Translations under genes and position numbers: made by a program
From: a virus
Direction: 5' to 3' (one strand)
Virus record (IMG/VR): IMGVR_UViG_3300046167_000456
Coordinates: 1 to 38,989 of that record
DNA length: 38,989 nt
The notes under the pieces: generated by a model
Told to the model about the DNA's origin: nothing
Seen by the model: the letters and a program-made list of their open reading frames with translations, nothing else
The model's database searches: none
In this document: in pieces, positions 32,552 to 38,989 of the stretch
Layout: each line of letters starts with the position of its first letter
Numbering within the stretch: the first letter of the stretch is position 1

Positions 32552-32983
32552 ATGAAATCAGAATTATATGTAGTACCGCCACAATTAGTGCATAAGTATT
32601 GGCATATGGCAGAACCACATTTGAAGTTAGCAATAGAGAAAGGTAACGGAGAGTTTGACCTTAACGATTTAAGATATGTATGCAGTAGAGGTGAGCAACA
32701 GCTATTGATGGTAATGAGGGATGATAAATGTCATTGTGCATTAACAACAATACAGTATAACTTCCCCAGGTTTAGACAGATGTATATTACATATATAGGT
32801 GGCAAGAATACAAATGATGGATGGAATCAGTTTTTAGAATGGACAGGAAATCAAGGATGTGACAGAGTAACAGGTAGTGCAGTAACAGAATCAGTAGCTA
32901 AATTATGGGCTAAAATGTATGGCTTTGAAAGTAAATATATAACAGTAGAACTTAAACTTAACAAGGAACAAAATGATACTTAA
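32552..32983 (+). CDS. GNAT-like phage protein, 143 aa
   Basis: 143 residues from ATG 32552, which has AGGGGTAAGG upstream; the longer start at 32486 overlaps the previous gene. YVVPPQLVHKYWHMAEPHLK, LAIEKGNGEFDLNDLRYVCS, then RQMYITYIGGKNTNDGWNQF, and CDRVTGSAVTESVAKLWAKM. It follows the small acetyltransferase-like proteins found near the tail genes of podoviruses (GNAT N-terminal and the closing YGF). A virion or late regulatory role is possible; acetyl-CoA residues are not obvious. Confidence 0.6.
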   Translation: MKSELYVVPPQLVHKYWHMAEPHLKLAIEKGNGEFDLNDLRYVCSRGEQQLLMVMRDDKCHCALTTIQYNFPRFRQMYITYIGGKNTNDGWNQFLEWTGNQGCDRVTGSAVTESVAKLWAKMYGFESKYITVELKLNKEQNDT

Positions 32984-33879
32984 ATTAAAAGTGTGGTTAC
33001 TTAAAAAACTGCTTAACGATGTATCTAAGCATGGACATGATGGTGATGTTTACTTAGCTCACATAAATAAATTTGAAGATAAACTACTCAAGACTGTAGG
33101 TGGTGAGGGAAGTATAAATCCTGACACTGGCCTGGTTCAGTATAAAGGTGGTGGCGGAGGTGGTAACTCACAGACAACAAATGAGTTAGACCCTAACGTA
33201 GTTCCTTATGTAAAAGATGCACTATCTAAACAACAAGCATTGTATAATGAAGGTGCTCCAGAATATTATGGTGGTCAAACATATTTAAACCCCAACGCTA
33301 ACCAAGCTACTGCAATGTCTCAAATGGCCGCTAATGCTGGTGTAAATAATACTATGTTGCAAAATGCAACTAACTTAAACAACCAAATGATTCAAGGTGA
33401 TTTCTTACAGAACAATCCTAACTTTGATGCTGTAATGAATACCGCTGGTAGGAAAGCAACTGACTTATATAACAATGCAATGCAAGGAACAAATAGCCAA
33501 GCTAGTATGTCAGGACGTTATGGCTCGGATGCTCATGCAAAAATGGCTTCTAATAATTCTAGCAACTTAGCTCAATCATTAGCTGATACTGCTGGACAAT
33601 ACGCCTATCAAAATTATGCTGCTGAAAGAGCTAATCAAAATCAAGCTATGCAAAATGCAGGACAAATTGCTCAAAATCAAAACATAGGTGCAAATAACCT
33701 TAATGAACGCAGGAAACATACAAGCTGGATTTGACCAAACAGCACTAAATGCTGATATTTCCAGACATGACTACGGTCAAAATGCGGCCCAACAACATTT
33801 GTCTAATTACACTAACGCAGTATGGGGTGCGCCAGGTGGTAGCACATCAACAACATCACAATCTGGAGGTGGCAAATAA
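32973..33879 (+). CDS. Internal virion protein, frameshifted near 33705
   Basis: N-terminus MILKLKVWLLKKLLNDVSKH is basic and amphipathic; then Gly/Asn/Gln-rich helical repeats, e.g. NNQMIQGDFLQNNPNFDAV and ADTAGQYAYQNYAAERANQN. The frame stops at 33734, yet the next frame reads NAGNIQAGFDQTALNADISR and ends SQSGGGK at 33879; deleting one A in CTTAATG (about 33705) fuses them into one protein. Ala/Asn-rich, low-complexity composition fits proteins packaged inside podovirus heads and ejected. Overlaps the previous gene by 11 bases. Confidence 0.65.
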
Positions 33880-34511
33880 TGGCTGAAGCTGTCTTAATAG
33901 GAGCTGGATTAGGTGCTGGTACTGCAATGTTAACAGGCAATGATTGGAAAACTGGGGCAATGATGGGTGGTGCTACTGGCGGAATTGGAAGTCAATTAAC
34001 ATCCAATCCATTTACACAAGAAGCATTAAAATCTGGTGTAACTTCAACAGTAAACCCAGCATTAGTTACTGGAACAGAAGCTGTTGGATCTACAGTGGCT
34101 AATAACACAATGAACCCAGCATTAACTAACGGACTTGGACAGTCATCAAACGCATTTACTCAATTTGGTAGAGATGCTAGTGAGATGGCAACAAATGCTT
34201 ATGACAATGTAAGCGACACAGTAGGTCAAGGCTTTGATTATCTTAACGATAAAACAGGCATGGAAAACAAAGATTACACTATGATGGCAATGAATCAAGG
34301 TGCTAATTTATTACAACCTACTCCACAAGAAACTATTGATCCAGCGCCAGCTGGACAAGGTATATCAAGACCTAATGTTGATTTATCTCAATCAAATGGT
34401 TTATTGTCTTCACTACCACCAATGACAGCTAAAGACGAGCAAGTTTTGTCTGGAAACAACACACTAACTCCTGAGCAAATTATGAAACTTAAACAACAAG
34501 GAATTTTATAA
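33879..34511 (+). CDS. Putative internal virion protein, glycine-zipper type, 210 aa
   Basis: Starts MAEAVLIGAGLGAGTAMLTG and has GAMMGGATGGIGSQLTSNP: small-residue heptads resembling glycine zippers in proteins that insert in membranes. Rest is Thr/Asn/Gln rich and unstructured. Genes like this in the late head region of podoviruses encode ejection proteins that form the trans-envelope channel. Starts one base inside the previous stop. Confidence 0.55.
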   Translation: MAEAVLIGAGLGAGTAMLTGNDWKTGAMMGGATGGIGSQLTSNPFTQEALKSGVTSTVNPALVTGTEAVGSTVANNTMNPALTNGLGQSSNAFTQFGRDASEMATNAYDNVSDTVGQGFDYLNDKTGMENKDYTMMAMNQGANLLQPTPQETIDPAPAGQGISRPNVDLSQSNGLLSSLPPMTAKDEQVLSGNNTLTPEQIMKLKQQGIL

Positions 34512-35962
34512 TGGATTTTTTAAAAGATATATTTGGAACAGGTGCTAACATATTTGGTGCAAGTCCTAGTAATACCGATGCTTTATTAAAAAATGGATTA
34601 CTTCAGCAAACAGATGTAGATAAAGCAACAAATCAGTCGTTAGTTAGAGGTTTACTTGGTGCTGGTATTGGATATTTAGCTCAACCAAAAAATCAAGGAT
34701 ATGGCAGTAGCATTCCTTATATAGCTAAAGGATTTCAACAAGGTATGGAGCAAGCTCAAAAACCTTTTGATAAATTAGTAACCGATGCTAATCAAAATAT
34801 TAAACTTGAAGAATATAAGCTTAAAAAAGACGAAAGAGAAAACAAAGAGAAGTTTAGTAAAGGATTATTTAAACCTAATTCATCTATAACTGAATTTAAT
34901 AGAGAAGCAGATCCTAGACTAAACAAAACAGATGTTAATGGTGTTGTAAGTCAAGTAGCTCCTAATTTTAACCCTATCATATCTAGTCAAAAACCAGTGT
35001 TTGATTCAGAAAAATATTTACAAACTAGCTTGGCTAATGGTAGGATAAATGGTGAAGATTACTTTAAATATAAAAACTTAATTAATCCAACCAAAGACCC
35101 AATATCAGTAGCTTCTGGTGGCGCTTTATTTGACCCAGTTACAAAAAAACCAATATTTGTCAATCCAAAGAATGAGTCAACTACGAATTATAGAGACTAC
35201 GCAATGACTACTAACAACCCATCTCCTGAAGGGTTTAATGAATGGTTAATTGCACAAAATAATAGCAAAAAAACTGAAATTAGCTTAGGTGATGATGGTT
35301 CAGGTGCAATACAAGATAAATTAATTAACTATGTTATAGATACAAACAAAGATATAAATAGAGGAATACAAAATCAACAAGACATGAGTTTAGCTTCTTC
35401 TCTTGTAGAGCAAGCTGGTTCTGCTCAAGGTTTTGGATCTCCATTAATTGAAAAGGTTAGTGCAATAGCTGACAGACTTGGCATTCCTGTGGCAAGCAAC
35501 ACTAAAGCTGACATATTAAGAACACTTAAAAGTGTTCAGATTAAACTTGCTCTTGGTGAGAAAAAGCCCGGCACTGGTCCAATGACAGATAAAGACTTTG
35601 ATAATTACTTAAAAACTACAATAAATATGGACAACCCTCAAGCAACCAACAGAATTATTGCTTACTTAGCAAATAAAAAACAAGAAATGAGACAGTCTTT
35701 TGGTACTGCTTTGAATGCTTATGTAAAACAAAATGGTTATGACATGGGTGTTTTTGAGTTTGAAAAACGATGGAACGCTGAAAATGGTCAAGCTTATAAA
35801 GACGAAATGCAATCACATATTGATGAAATTGTTAAAAGAAGTAATATTCAAAAAAGAAACCCAAATCTAACTGAAGAAGAGCTTGACCAAGCTGTAGCTA
35901 CTGAAGAAGAAGTTATTTCTATTATTAACGAACCAAAAGCGAAAAATAAAAATGGATATTGA
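34511..35962 (+). CDS. Large internal virion/ejection protein, 483 aa
   Basis: MDFLKDIFGTGANIFGAS, then KGFQQGMEQAQKPFDKLVTD and KLEEYKLKKDERENKEKFSK, a long helical charged region, followed by a C-terminal helical domain (DTNKDINRGIQNQQDMSLAS, SAQGFGSPLIEKVSAIADRL, RTLKSVQIKLALGEKKPGTG). No enzymatic motif. Size, helical content and place next to other such genes suggest an ejectosome component. Coupled by one-base overlap to the preceding gene. Confidence 0.6.
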   Translation: MDFLKDIFGTGANIFGASPSNTDALLKNGLLQQTDVDKATNQSLVRGLLGAGIGYLAQPKNQGYGSSIPYIAKGFQQGMEQAQKPFDKLVTDANQNIKLEEYKLKKDERENKEKFSKGLFKPNSSITEFNREADPRLNKTDVNGVVSQVAPNFNPIISSQKPVFDSEKYLQTSLANGRINGEDYFKYKNLINPTKDPISVASGGALFDPVTKKPIFVNPKNESTTNYRDYAMTTNNPSPEGFNEWLIAQNNSKKTEISLGDDGSGAIQDKLINYVIDTNKDINRGIQNQQDMSLASSLVEQAGSAQGFGSPLIEKVSAIADRLGIPVASNTKADILRTLKSVQIKLALGEKKPGTGPMTDKDFDNYLKTTINMDNPQATNRIIAYLANKKQEMRQSFGTALNAYVKQNGYDMGVFEFEKRWNAENGQAYKDEMQSHIDEIVKRSNIQKRNPNLTEEELDQAVATEEEVISIINEPKAKNKNGY

Positions 35963-37439
35963 TATACTTAACAACAGCGATATATTTAAATCTCTTCCAG
36001 AAAGTGTGCAAAAAGGATATAGAGAACTGTATGGTGTGGCAGAAACTGGCACATCTATAGTTACTGGTGTTGGCGCTCAAGCGCTAGGCGTTGCTGAAAC
36101 TGCCTATGATACCATTACACATTCAGATAGCCCAAATTTAAAAAAAGCTGAGGAATGGTTAGAAACCAATAAAGACTTAGTTGGCGACCCTAGATATTCT
36201 AAAGTAGAAAAATGGATGCAATCTGAAATTGCAAAGAGACCTAACGAAGCTACTTTAAATGAAAACATAGACTCTTATACATATTCACCTAGAACAGAAG
36301 AAGGGCAAAGAAATGTACAGGCTATAGGCGATACTATGGAAGAATACAAAATACCTCCTTTTATTCCGGGGTTAGGACCAGCTGGTCGTTTTGGAGTTAA
36401 AAGAAAACCAAAAGCCAGAAAGGTTAAGAAGGACGACATTAAATCAATAGATTCTGCTGATGGTTTGTTTACTAGGGCAAGAACTTACTTTGATGAAGCA
36501 GAAGAAGCAAGAGTTGACTTTAAGCCTAGCGCTATAAAAAACACTATTGCCCAAATGAGAAAGTCGTTAAAGGAAAATAATATTAGTGATTTATCGTCTT
36601 ATGGTCAAAATGCCTACACGCAACTACAAAGGATGGAGTTGGAGGTGGCAAGAGGAAAGCCAATTAGTTTTAATAAAATGATGGAGTTTAGAGACTTAAT
36701 TGACGATATAGAAACAATTAGTAAACCAAAATCAAGAAGGGTTGCATCTATACTGCGTGATGATTTAGATACATTTATTTCTGATGCTGGAGAGTCAGTT
36801 ATGCACAATGGATCTAAAGGGACTAAATTAAACTTAGAAGCATTTAAAAAAGGTCAACAATATTATAGTAAGGCTAAAAATACCCAAACGTTAGAGGAAG
36901 CTTTGCAAAATGCACAAATGACCAAGAGTGGTAATTACAGTCAAGCTCAACTAGTAGATGCAATGAAAAAAGAAGTTAAGAAAATCATTAAAAACAAGAA
37001 GAAGTTTAAGTTCTTTAAAGCTCCACAAAAAGAAGTATTACGAAAGTTTGCTGAAGGAGGAAACTTTGAAGAGTTTTTAAAGCAAGCATCTAAGTTTGAC
37101 CCTCTTTCTGGTGGTTGGATGTTAAGCCCAACAACATTAGCCACTCTAAGTATGGGTGGATTATATGGCGGAAGTGCTGGAGCAACTGCTTTAGGTATTG
37201 GCACAGTTGTAGGTCAGGGAGCAAAAAGAGCTAGAAGTGCTATGCTAAAAAACAGCATTGATAAAATGATGGCTAATATTCAAAATCGTAAAGTTGATGT
37301 TAATACTGGATTTTCACAAATAGATTTACCTACAGATTTAGGATTGCTTGGAACAAGTGTTGCTGGACAAAATGGACCAGATGAAGAAATACAATCTTTA
37401 TTAGCAGAAAAAAGATTACCTTTCCCTCAAGGAAGGTAA
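35952..37439 (+). CDS. Large internal virion/ejection protein, 495 aa
   Basis: MDIDILNNSDIFKSLPESVQ, a hydrophobic Gly/Ala stretch TSIVTGVGAQALGVAETAYD, helical central region (KSLKENNISDLSSYGQNAYT) and a long basic segment (DAMKKEVKKIIKNKKKFKFF). Near the C-terminus a Gly/Ala-rich hydrophobic segment LSMGGLYGGSAGATALGIGT may insert in a membrane. It ends the structural operon. I see no lysozyme or peptidase motif. Probable ejected protein; overlaps the previous gene by 11 bases. Confidence 0.6.
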   Translation: MDIDILNNSDIFKSLPESVQKGYRELYGVAETGTSIVTGVGAQALGVAETAYDTITHSDSPNLKKAEEWLETNKDLVGDPRYSKVEKWMQSEIAKRPNEATLNENIDSYTYSPRTEEGQRNVQAIGDTMEEYKIPPFIPGLGPAGRFGVKRKPKARKVKKDDIKSIDSADGLFTRARTYFDEAEEARVDFKPSAIKNTIAQMRKSLKENNISDLSSYGQNAYTQLQRMELEVARGKPISFNKMMEFRDLIDDIETISKPKSRRVASILRDDLDTFISDAGESVMHNGSKGTKLNLEAFKKGQQYYSKAKNTQTLEEALQNAQMTKSGNYSQAQLVDAMKKEVKKIIKNKKKFKFFKAPQKEVLRKFAEGGNFEEFLKQASKFDPLSGGWMLSPTTLATLSMGGLYGGSAGATALGIGTVVGQGAKRARSAMLKNSIDKMMANIQNRKVDVNTGFSQIDLPTDLGLLGTSVAGQNGPDEEIQSLLAEKRLPFPQGR

Positions 37440-37475
37440 GGGGTAGGGAGTTTTAACTTTATAGGAAATTTATCT

Positions 37476-37619
37476 ATGGAAGCATTATGGACAGTATCAG
37501 CACCAGCTTGGCAGTGGCTACTCTCAGGTGTAGTAGCATTGTGGGTATGGGAAGAGTACTTGGAACACGTTTGGTACAAATTTAAACACTGGGTGACTAA
37601 TCATCCCCATAAAAAGTAA
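37476..37619 (+). CDS. Small Trp-rich membrane protein (holin candidate)
   Basis: 47 residues, ATAGGAAATT upstream of ATG. MEALWTVSAPAWQWLLSGVV, then ALWVWEEYLEHVWYKFKHWV and a basic end NHPHKK: one hydrophobic helix (about 9-25) with eight Trp, short tail. Position after the structural genes and before two more small genes fits a lysis cassette; I call holin only as a candidate. TAATG couples it to the next gene. Confidence 0.55.
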   Translation: MEALWTVSAPAWQWLLSGVVALWVWEEYLEHVWYKFKHWVTNHPHKK

Positions 37620-37828
37620 TGACAATAGTTACACTATTATATCTTAGTGGAGCTGTAACAGGTACAGTGATAGGGGAAGCTTACAAACCCCTATCCCTAC
37701 CTTTTCATGATAAAGATTGCTATACGCACACTAAAACAACAAAGGAATATAACTTTGAGATTAAGGATTATATTGAAAATTCAGTAACGGAGGAAACTTG
37801 CACTTGGAAACCACGAAACAAACATTAG
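37619..37828 (+). CDS. Small exported protein, 69 aa (possible lysis accessory)
   Basis: MTIVTLLYLSGAVTGTVIGE is a hydrophobic N-terminal segment, followed by a soluble domain with two Cys (DKDCYTHTKTTKEYN, EETCTWKPRNKH). Resembles a small periplasmic protein with a signal anchor, in the place where spanins are often encoded. The overlapping gene at 37804 also begins with a hydrophobic stretch, reminiscent of nested Rz/Rz1, but no lipobox is visible. Confidence 0.55.
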   Translation: MTIVTLLYLSGAVTGTVIGEAYKPLSLPFHDKDCYTHTKTTKEYNFEIKDYIENSVTEETCTWKPRNKH

Positions 37829-37956
37829 TATCAATCATAGCTTTAGCGACTGCTTTTGTAGGTGGAGACTATCTTGATACAGTAGAACCAACATTGCATA
37901 CTCATGTAATAACCGAGGAATGCACTGTAGTGAGACAAATAGAGAAAGAACTCTAA
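37804..37956 (+). CDS. Small exported protein, 50 aa, nested start
   Basis: TTG start with GGAGGA 10 bases upstream, overlapping the preceding gene by 25 bases in another frame. Product: LETTKQTLVSIIALATAFVG then GDYLDTVEPTLHTHVITEEC; single membrane segment near the start, one Cys later. Similar in layout to the preceding protein (THV/THT..EEC), so the two may be paralogous or function together. No T-run terminator before 37981. Confidence 0.5.
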   Translation: METTKQTLVSIIALATAFVGGDYLDTVEPTLHTHVITEECTVVRQIEKEL

Positions 37957-37980
37957 AAACCCCCAGTAATGTAATAACTC

Positions 37981-38004
37981 AACCCCTTAATTGGGGTTTT
38001 TTTT
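37981..38004 (+). terminator. Strong rho-independent terminator, end of late operon
   Basis: AACCCC, loop TTAATT, GGGGTT, followed by eight T (37997-38004). The best terminator in the window; it ends the structural/lysis transcript before the small-gene region. Confidence 0.92.
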
Positions 38005-38018
38005 CCTTTAAAATCAAA

Positions 38019-38048
38019 GGGTTAATCAATTACGCACATATATATGTA
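38019..38048 (+). repeat. Intergenic repeat, copy B
   Basis: First 24 bases identical to 735-758. Adds the dyad ACATATATATGT at 38036-38047, then AAGGGG. It follows the late terminator and precedes the gene at 38088 by 40 bases, as a promoter would. Confidence 0.85.
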
Positions 38049-38087
38049 AGGGGTAGAGATACTAACACTAACTAAAGGGGAATAAAT

Positions 38088-38228
38088 ATGAATAAAATAA
38101 CCATGATGAGAATTAGAGAACTAAACTCAAGAATATTAAATGAGGAAGGAGAATTACAAAATGCAAGTAATAAACTAAAGGAATTAAAAGAGCAGTTAAA
38201 TAGACTAAAGGGGAATAACTATGAATAA
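38088..38228 (+). CDS. Small coiled-coil protein, 46 aa
   Basis: MNKITMMRIRELNSRILNEE, then LQNASNKLKELKEQLNRLKG: a helical heptad protein. AAAGGGGAATAA precedes ATG. Its last codons overlap the start of the next gene. Too short to assign; such early small coiled coils may interact with host proteins. Confidence 0.6.
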   Translation: MNKITMMRIRELNSRILNEEGELQNASNKLKELKEQLNRLKGNNYE

Positions 38229-38355
38229 TTATAACCAACATGTAATAGATTTTATGAACAGCGATAAGTTTGATGTTGAAGCTTACGTTGATAAGTTCAT
38301 TACTGATTACAACAGATCTTGTTATGAATCAGGCAATGTTGATAAACAGGTTTAA
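38221..38355 (+). CDS. Small hypothetical protein, 44 aa
   Basis: MNNYNQHVIDFMNSDKFDVE then AYVDKFITDYNRSCYESG. AAGGGGAAT lies upstream; ATG overlaps the preceding stop by 8 bases, supporting coupled translation. Unrecognised. Confidence 0.6.
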   Translation: MNNYNQHVIDFMNSDKFDVEAYVDKFITDYNRSCYESGNVDKQV

Positions 38356-38363
38356 AATCAACA

Positions 38364-38392
38364 GGTTAATCATTTCCGCACATATATATGTA
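38364..38392 (+). repeat. Intergenic repeat, copy C
   Basis: 29 bases with two mismatches to 38020-38048; contains the same ACATATATATGT dyad and is followed by GGGAGTGAACAT. It lies 36 bases before the 18-codon ORF of the ribozyme transcript, so it is the likely promoter region for it. Confidence 0.85.
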
Positions 38393-38427
38393 GGGAGTGA
38401 ACATATAAACTAACTAAGGAGAACGTC

Positions 38428-38484
38428 ATGGAATATACACACTACTATGTAGCCCCAGATGGTACAATCGTCTGGGTTAAGTAA
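38428..38484 (+). CDS. 18-aa microprotein/leader upstream of the ribozyme
   Basis: ATG with AAGGAG 6 bases upstream; encodes MEYTHYYVAPDGTIVWVK then TAA at 38482-38484. The stop codon touches the first base of the hammerhead stem II. A real ribosome site and good position after the repeat argue for translation, possibly as a leader peptide whose ribosome would cover the 5' arm of the ribozyme. Function unknown. Confidence 0.6.
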   Translation: MEYTHYYVAPDGTIVWVK

Positions 38485-38540
38485 GGACGAAACTAGGTGG
38501 CAACACCTAGTCCACTGTTTATGACAGTGCTGATGAGTCC
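38485..38540 (+). ncRNA. Hammerhead ribozyme, type II
   Basis: Read 5'-3': GGAC (38485-38488, stem II), GAAA (38489-38492), stem III CTAGGTG / GCAA tetraloop / CACCTAG (38493-38510), TC (38511-38512), stem I CACTG (38513-38517), loop of 7, CAGTG (38525-38529), core CTGATGA (38530-38536), then GTCC (38537-38540) closing stem II with GGAC. All invariant core positions are present: CUGAUGA, GAA, the A15.1-U16.1 pair and C17. Cleavage is predicted after C38512. Stem II is open, the defining feature of type II, the form common in bacterial and phage metagenomes. Cleavage would leave the microprotein mRNA with a short tail and release a downstream RNA with a defined 5' end. No experimental activity is known for this sequence. 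Confidence 0.93.
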
Positions 38541-38707
38541 ATCAGTAACTAACCGCAACACAAATTAATCACTATGTGATGCAGAAGCAAAGGTCAAAAG
38601 ATACCTAAGAACGGATATACAAATCTTTAAGTCAACGGATGCTTTAAATCCAGATGCCAGCGACCCTGATATTACGGGGTCGGGCTATTTAACTAAAGGG
38701 GATCAAA
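38541..38707 (+). ncRNA. Hairpin-rich RNA downstream of the ribozyme
   Basis: No ORF with a ribosome site in ~165 bases. Possible stems: ATCAC/GTGAT with TAT loop (38568-38580), AAAGAT/ATCTTT (38597-38628) or AGGT/ACCT (38591-38606), and GCC..CGACCC/GGGTCG.GGC (38656-38685). These could form a separate small RNA whose 5' part is set by ribozyme cleavage, with the last stem acting as a weak terminator. The exact function is unknown. Confidence 0.5.
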
Positions 38708-38881
38708 ATGAAAATTGTATTTCTTGTAATAGAGCATGAACAAAATAAAAGTGAACCATATGCGGTTTACACTACACTAGCAAGTGCTGAAGAAACAGTA
38801 AAAGCAGTTAAACCATTAGCATTTAAGGCTGGCAGAGATATTACTTACAGTATAGAAAAGCTTGCTTTACATACTAATTAA
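38708..38881 (+). CDS. Small hypothetical protein, 57 aa
   Basis: ATG with AAAGGGGATC upstream. MKIVFLVIEHEQNKSEPYAV, then TTLASAEETVKAVKPLAFKA. Beta-alpha pattern with a hydrophobic first strand, similar in form to small early phage proteins of unknown role. Confidence 0.62.
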   Translation: MKIVFLVIEHEQNKSEPYAVYTTLASAEETVKAVKPLAFKAGRDITYSIEKLALHTN

Positions 38882-38898
38882 TATATTAAGGAGAAATT

Positions 38899-38989
38899 AT
38901 GTTTACATTAATATTTACATTTGCAAGCATAGCTATTTTTGCTATACTCGCATTAACATTTGAAACTATTTTAGGAGAGGGTGATGAAT
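38899..38989 (+). CDS. Small membrane protein, 3' end cut by the window
   Basis: ATG with AAGGAGAA upstream. Encodes MFTLIFTFASIAIFAILALT then FETILGEGDE, a single hydrophobic segment. If the window ends are joined, the last base plus the first two form TGA, closing the gene at 30 residues, in keeping with a circular genome map. Confidence 0.6.
   Translation, partial: MFTLIFTFASIAIFAILALTFETILGEGDE

Noticed and set aside
735-38392. CRISPR array from the repeated elements
   Set aside because: Only three copies, widely spaced, with coding genes and no regular spacers between them.
38485-38700. tRNA or tmRNA gene in the non-coding stretch
   Set aside because: No T-arm (GGTTCGA-type), anticodon stem or CCA-adjacent acceptor stem; the first part folds as a hammerhead instead.

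Overview
The window looks like an almost complete, probably circularly permuted, genome of a lytic, short-tailed (podovirus-type) marine phage. Every gene supported here lies on the + strand. The DNA is AT-rich, genes are packed with many 4-8 base or TAATG overlaps, and there is no integrase, repressor, tRNA or rRNA. The structural set (711-aa portal, acidic scaffold, SU10/DUF5309-like major capsid protein, gp4-like adaptor, collar-type fibre proteins, no tape measure) and the AT-rich class II RNR/YqaJ/DUF3310 early region fit phages of streamlined marine Proteobacteria. A phage-borne pqqA of the beta/gammaproteobacterial type points to a PQQ-using host; a marine methylotroph such as the OM43 Methylophilales clade is my best guess (inference).

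Layout. 1-3.5 kb: small early genes of unknown function plus a stand-alone HNH endonuclease. 3.5-11.2 kb: DNA metabolism (DUF1376-like replication protein, annealing protein, YqaJ exonuclease, DUF736-like protein with an SSB-like tail, primase zinc-finger fragment, DnaB-type helicase, NinB, C5 cytosine methyltransferase, metallophosphoesterase, HNH, Ref-like nuclease, DUF3310, PD-(D/E)XK-like nuclease). 11.2-13.0 kb: B12-dependent class II ribonucleotide reductase. 13.0-13.4 kb: terminator, a repeated promoter-like element and a 25-codon pqqA, followed by strong hairpins. 13.4-17.5 kb: terminase small and large subunits (both broken by indels), a small membrane protein and the portal. 17.5-22.4 kb: three tandem genes sharing an N-terminal motif and carrying different C-terminal modules (ADP-ribosyltransferase-like, GNAT-like, and one unrecognised), candidate virion-carried effectors. 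22.4-37.4 kb: scaffold, capsid, adaptor, tail/fibre and internal virion proteins. 37.4-38.0 kb: small membrane proteins, then a strong terminator. 38.0-39.0 kb: small early-type genes behind a repeated element, an 18-codon ORF, and immediately after its stop codon a complete type II hammerhead ribozyme followed by a further hairpin-rich stretch.

Most notable: (1) the hammerhead ribozyme at 38485-38540, with every core nucleotide present; (2) pqqA at 13195-13272; (3) the three-gene cassette at 17520-22409; (4) two families of intergenic repeats with an ACAT/ATGTA dyad that precede pqqA, the ribozyme transcript and early genes. A caution: at least eight genes are interrupted by single-base indels, with about nine in 500 bases across the terminase genes. 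Reading frame and family motifs resume directly after each, so sequencing or assembly error is more likely than gene decay.
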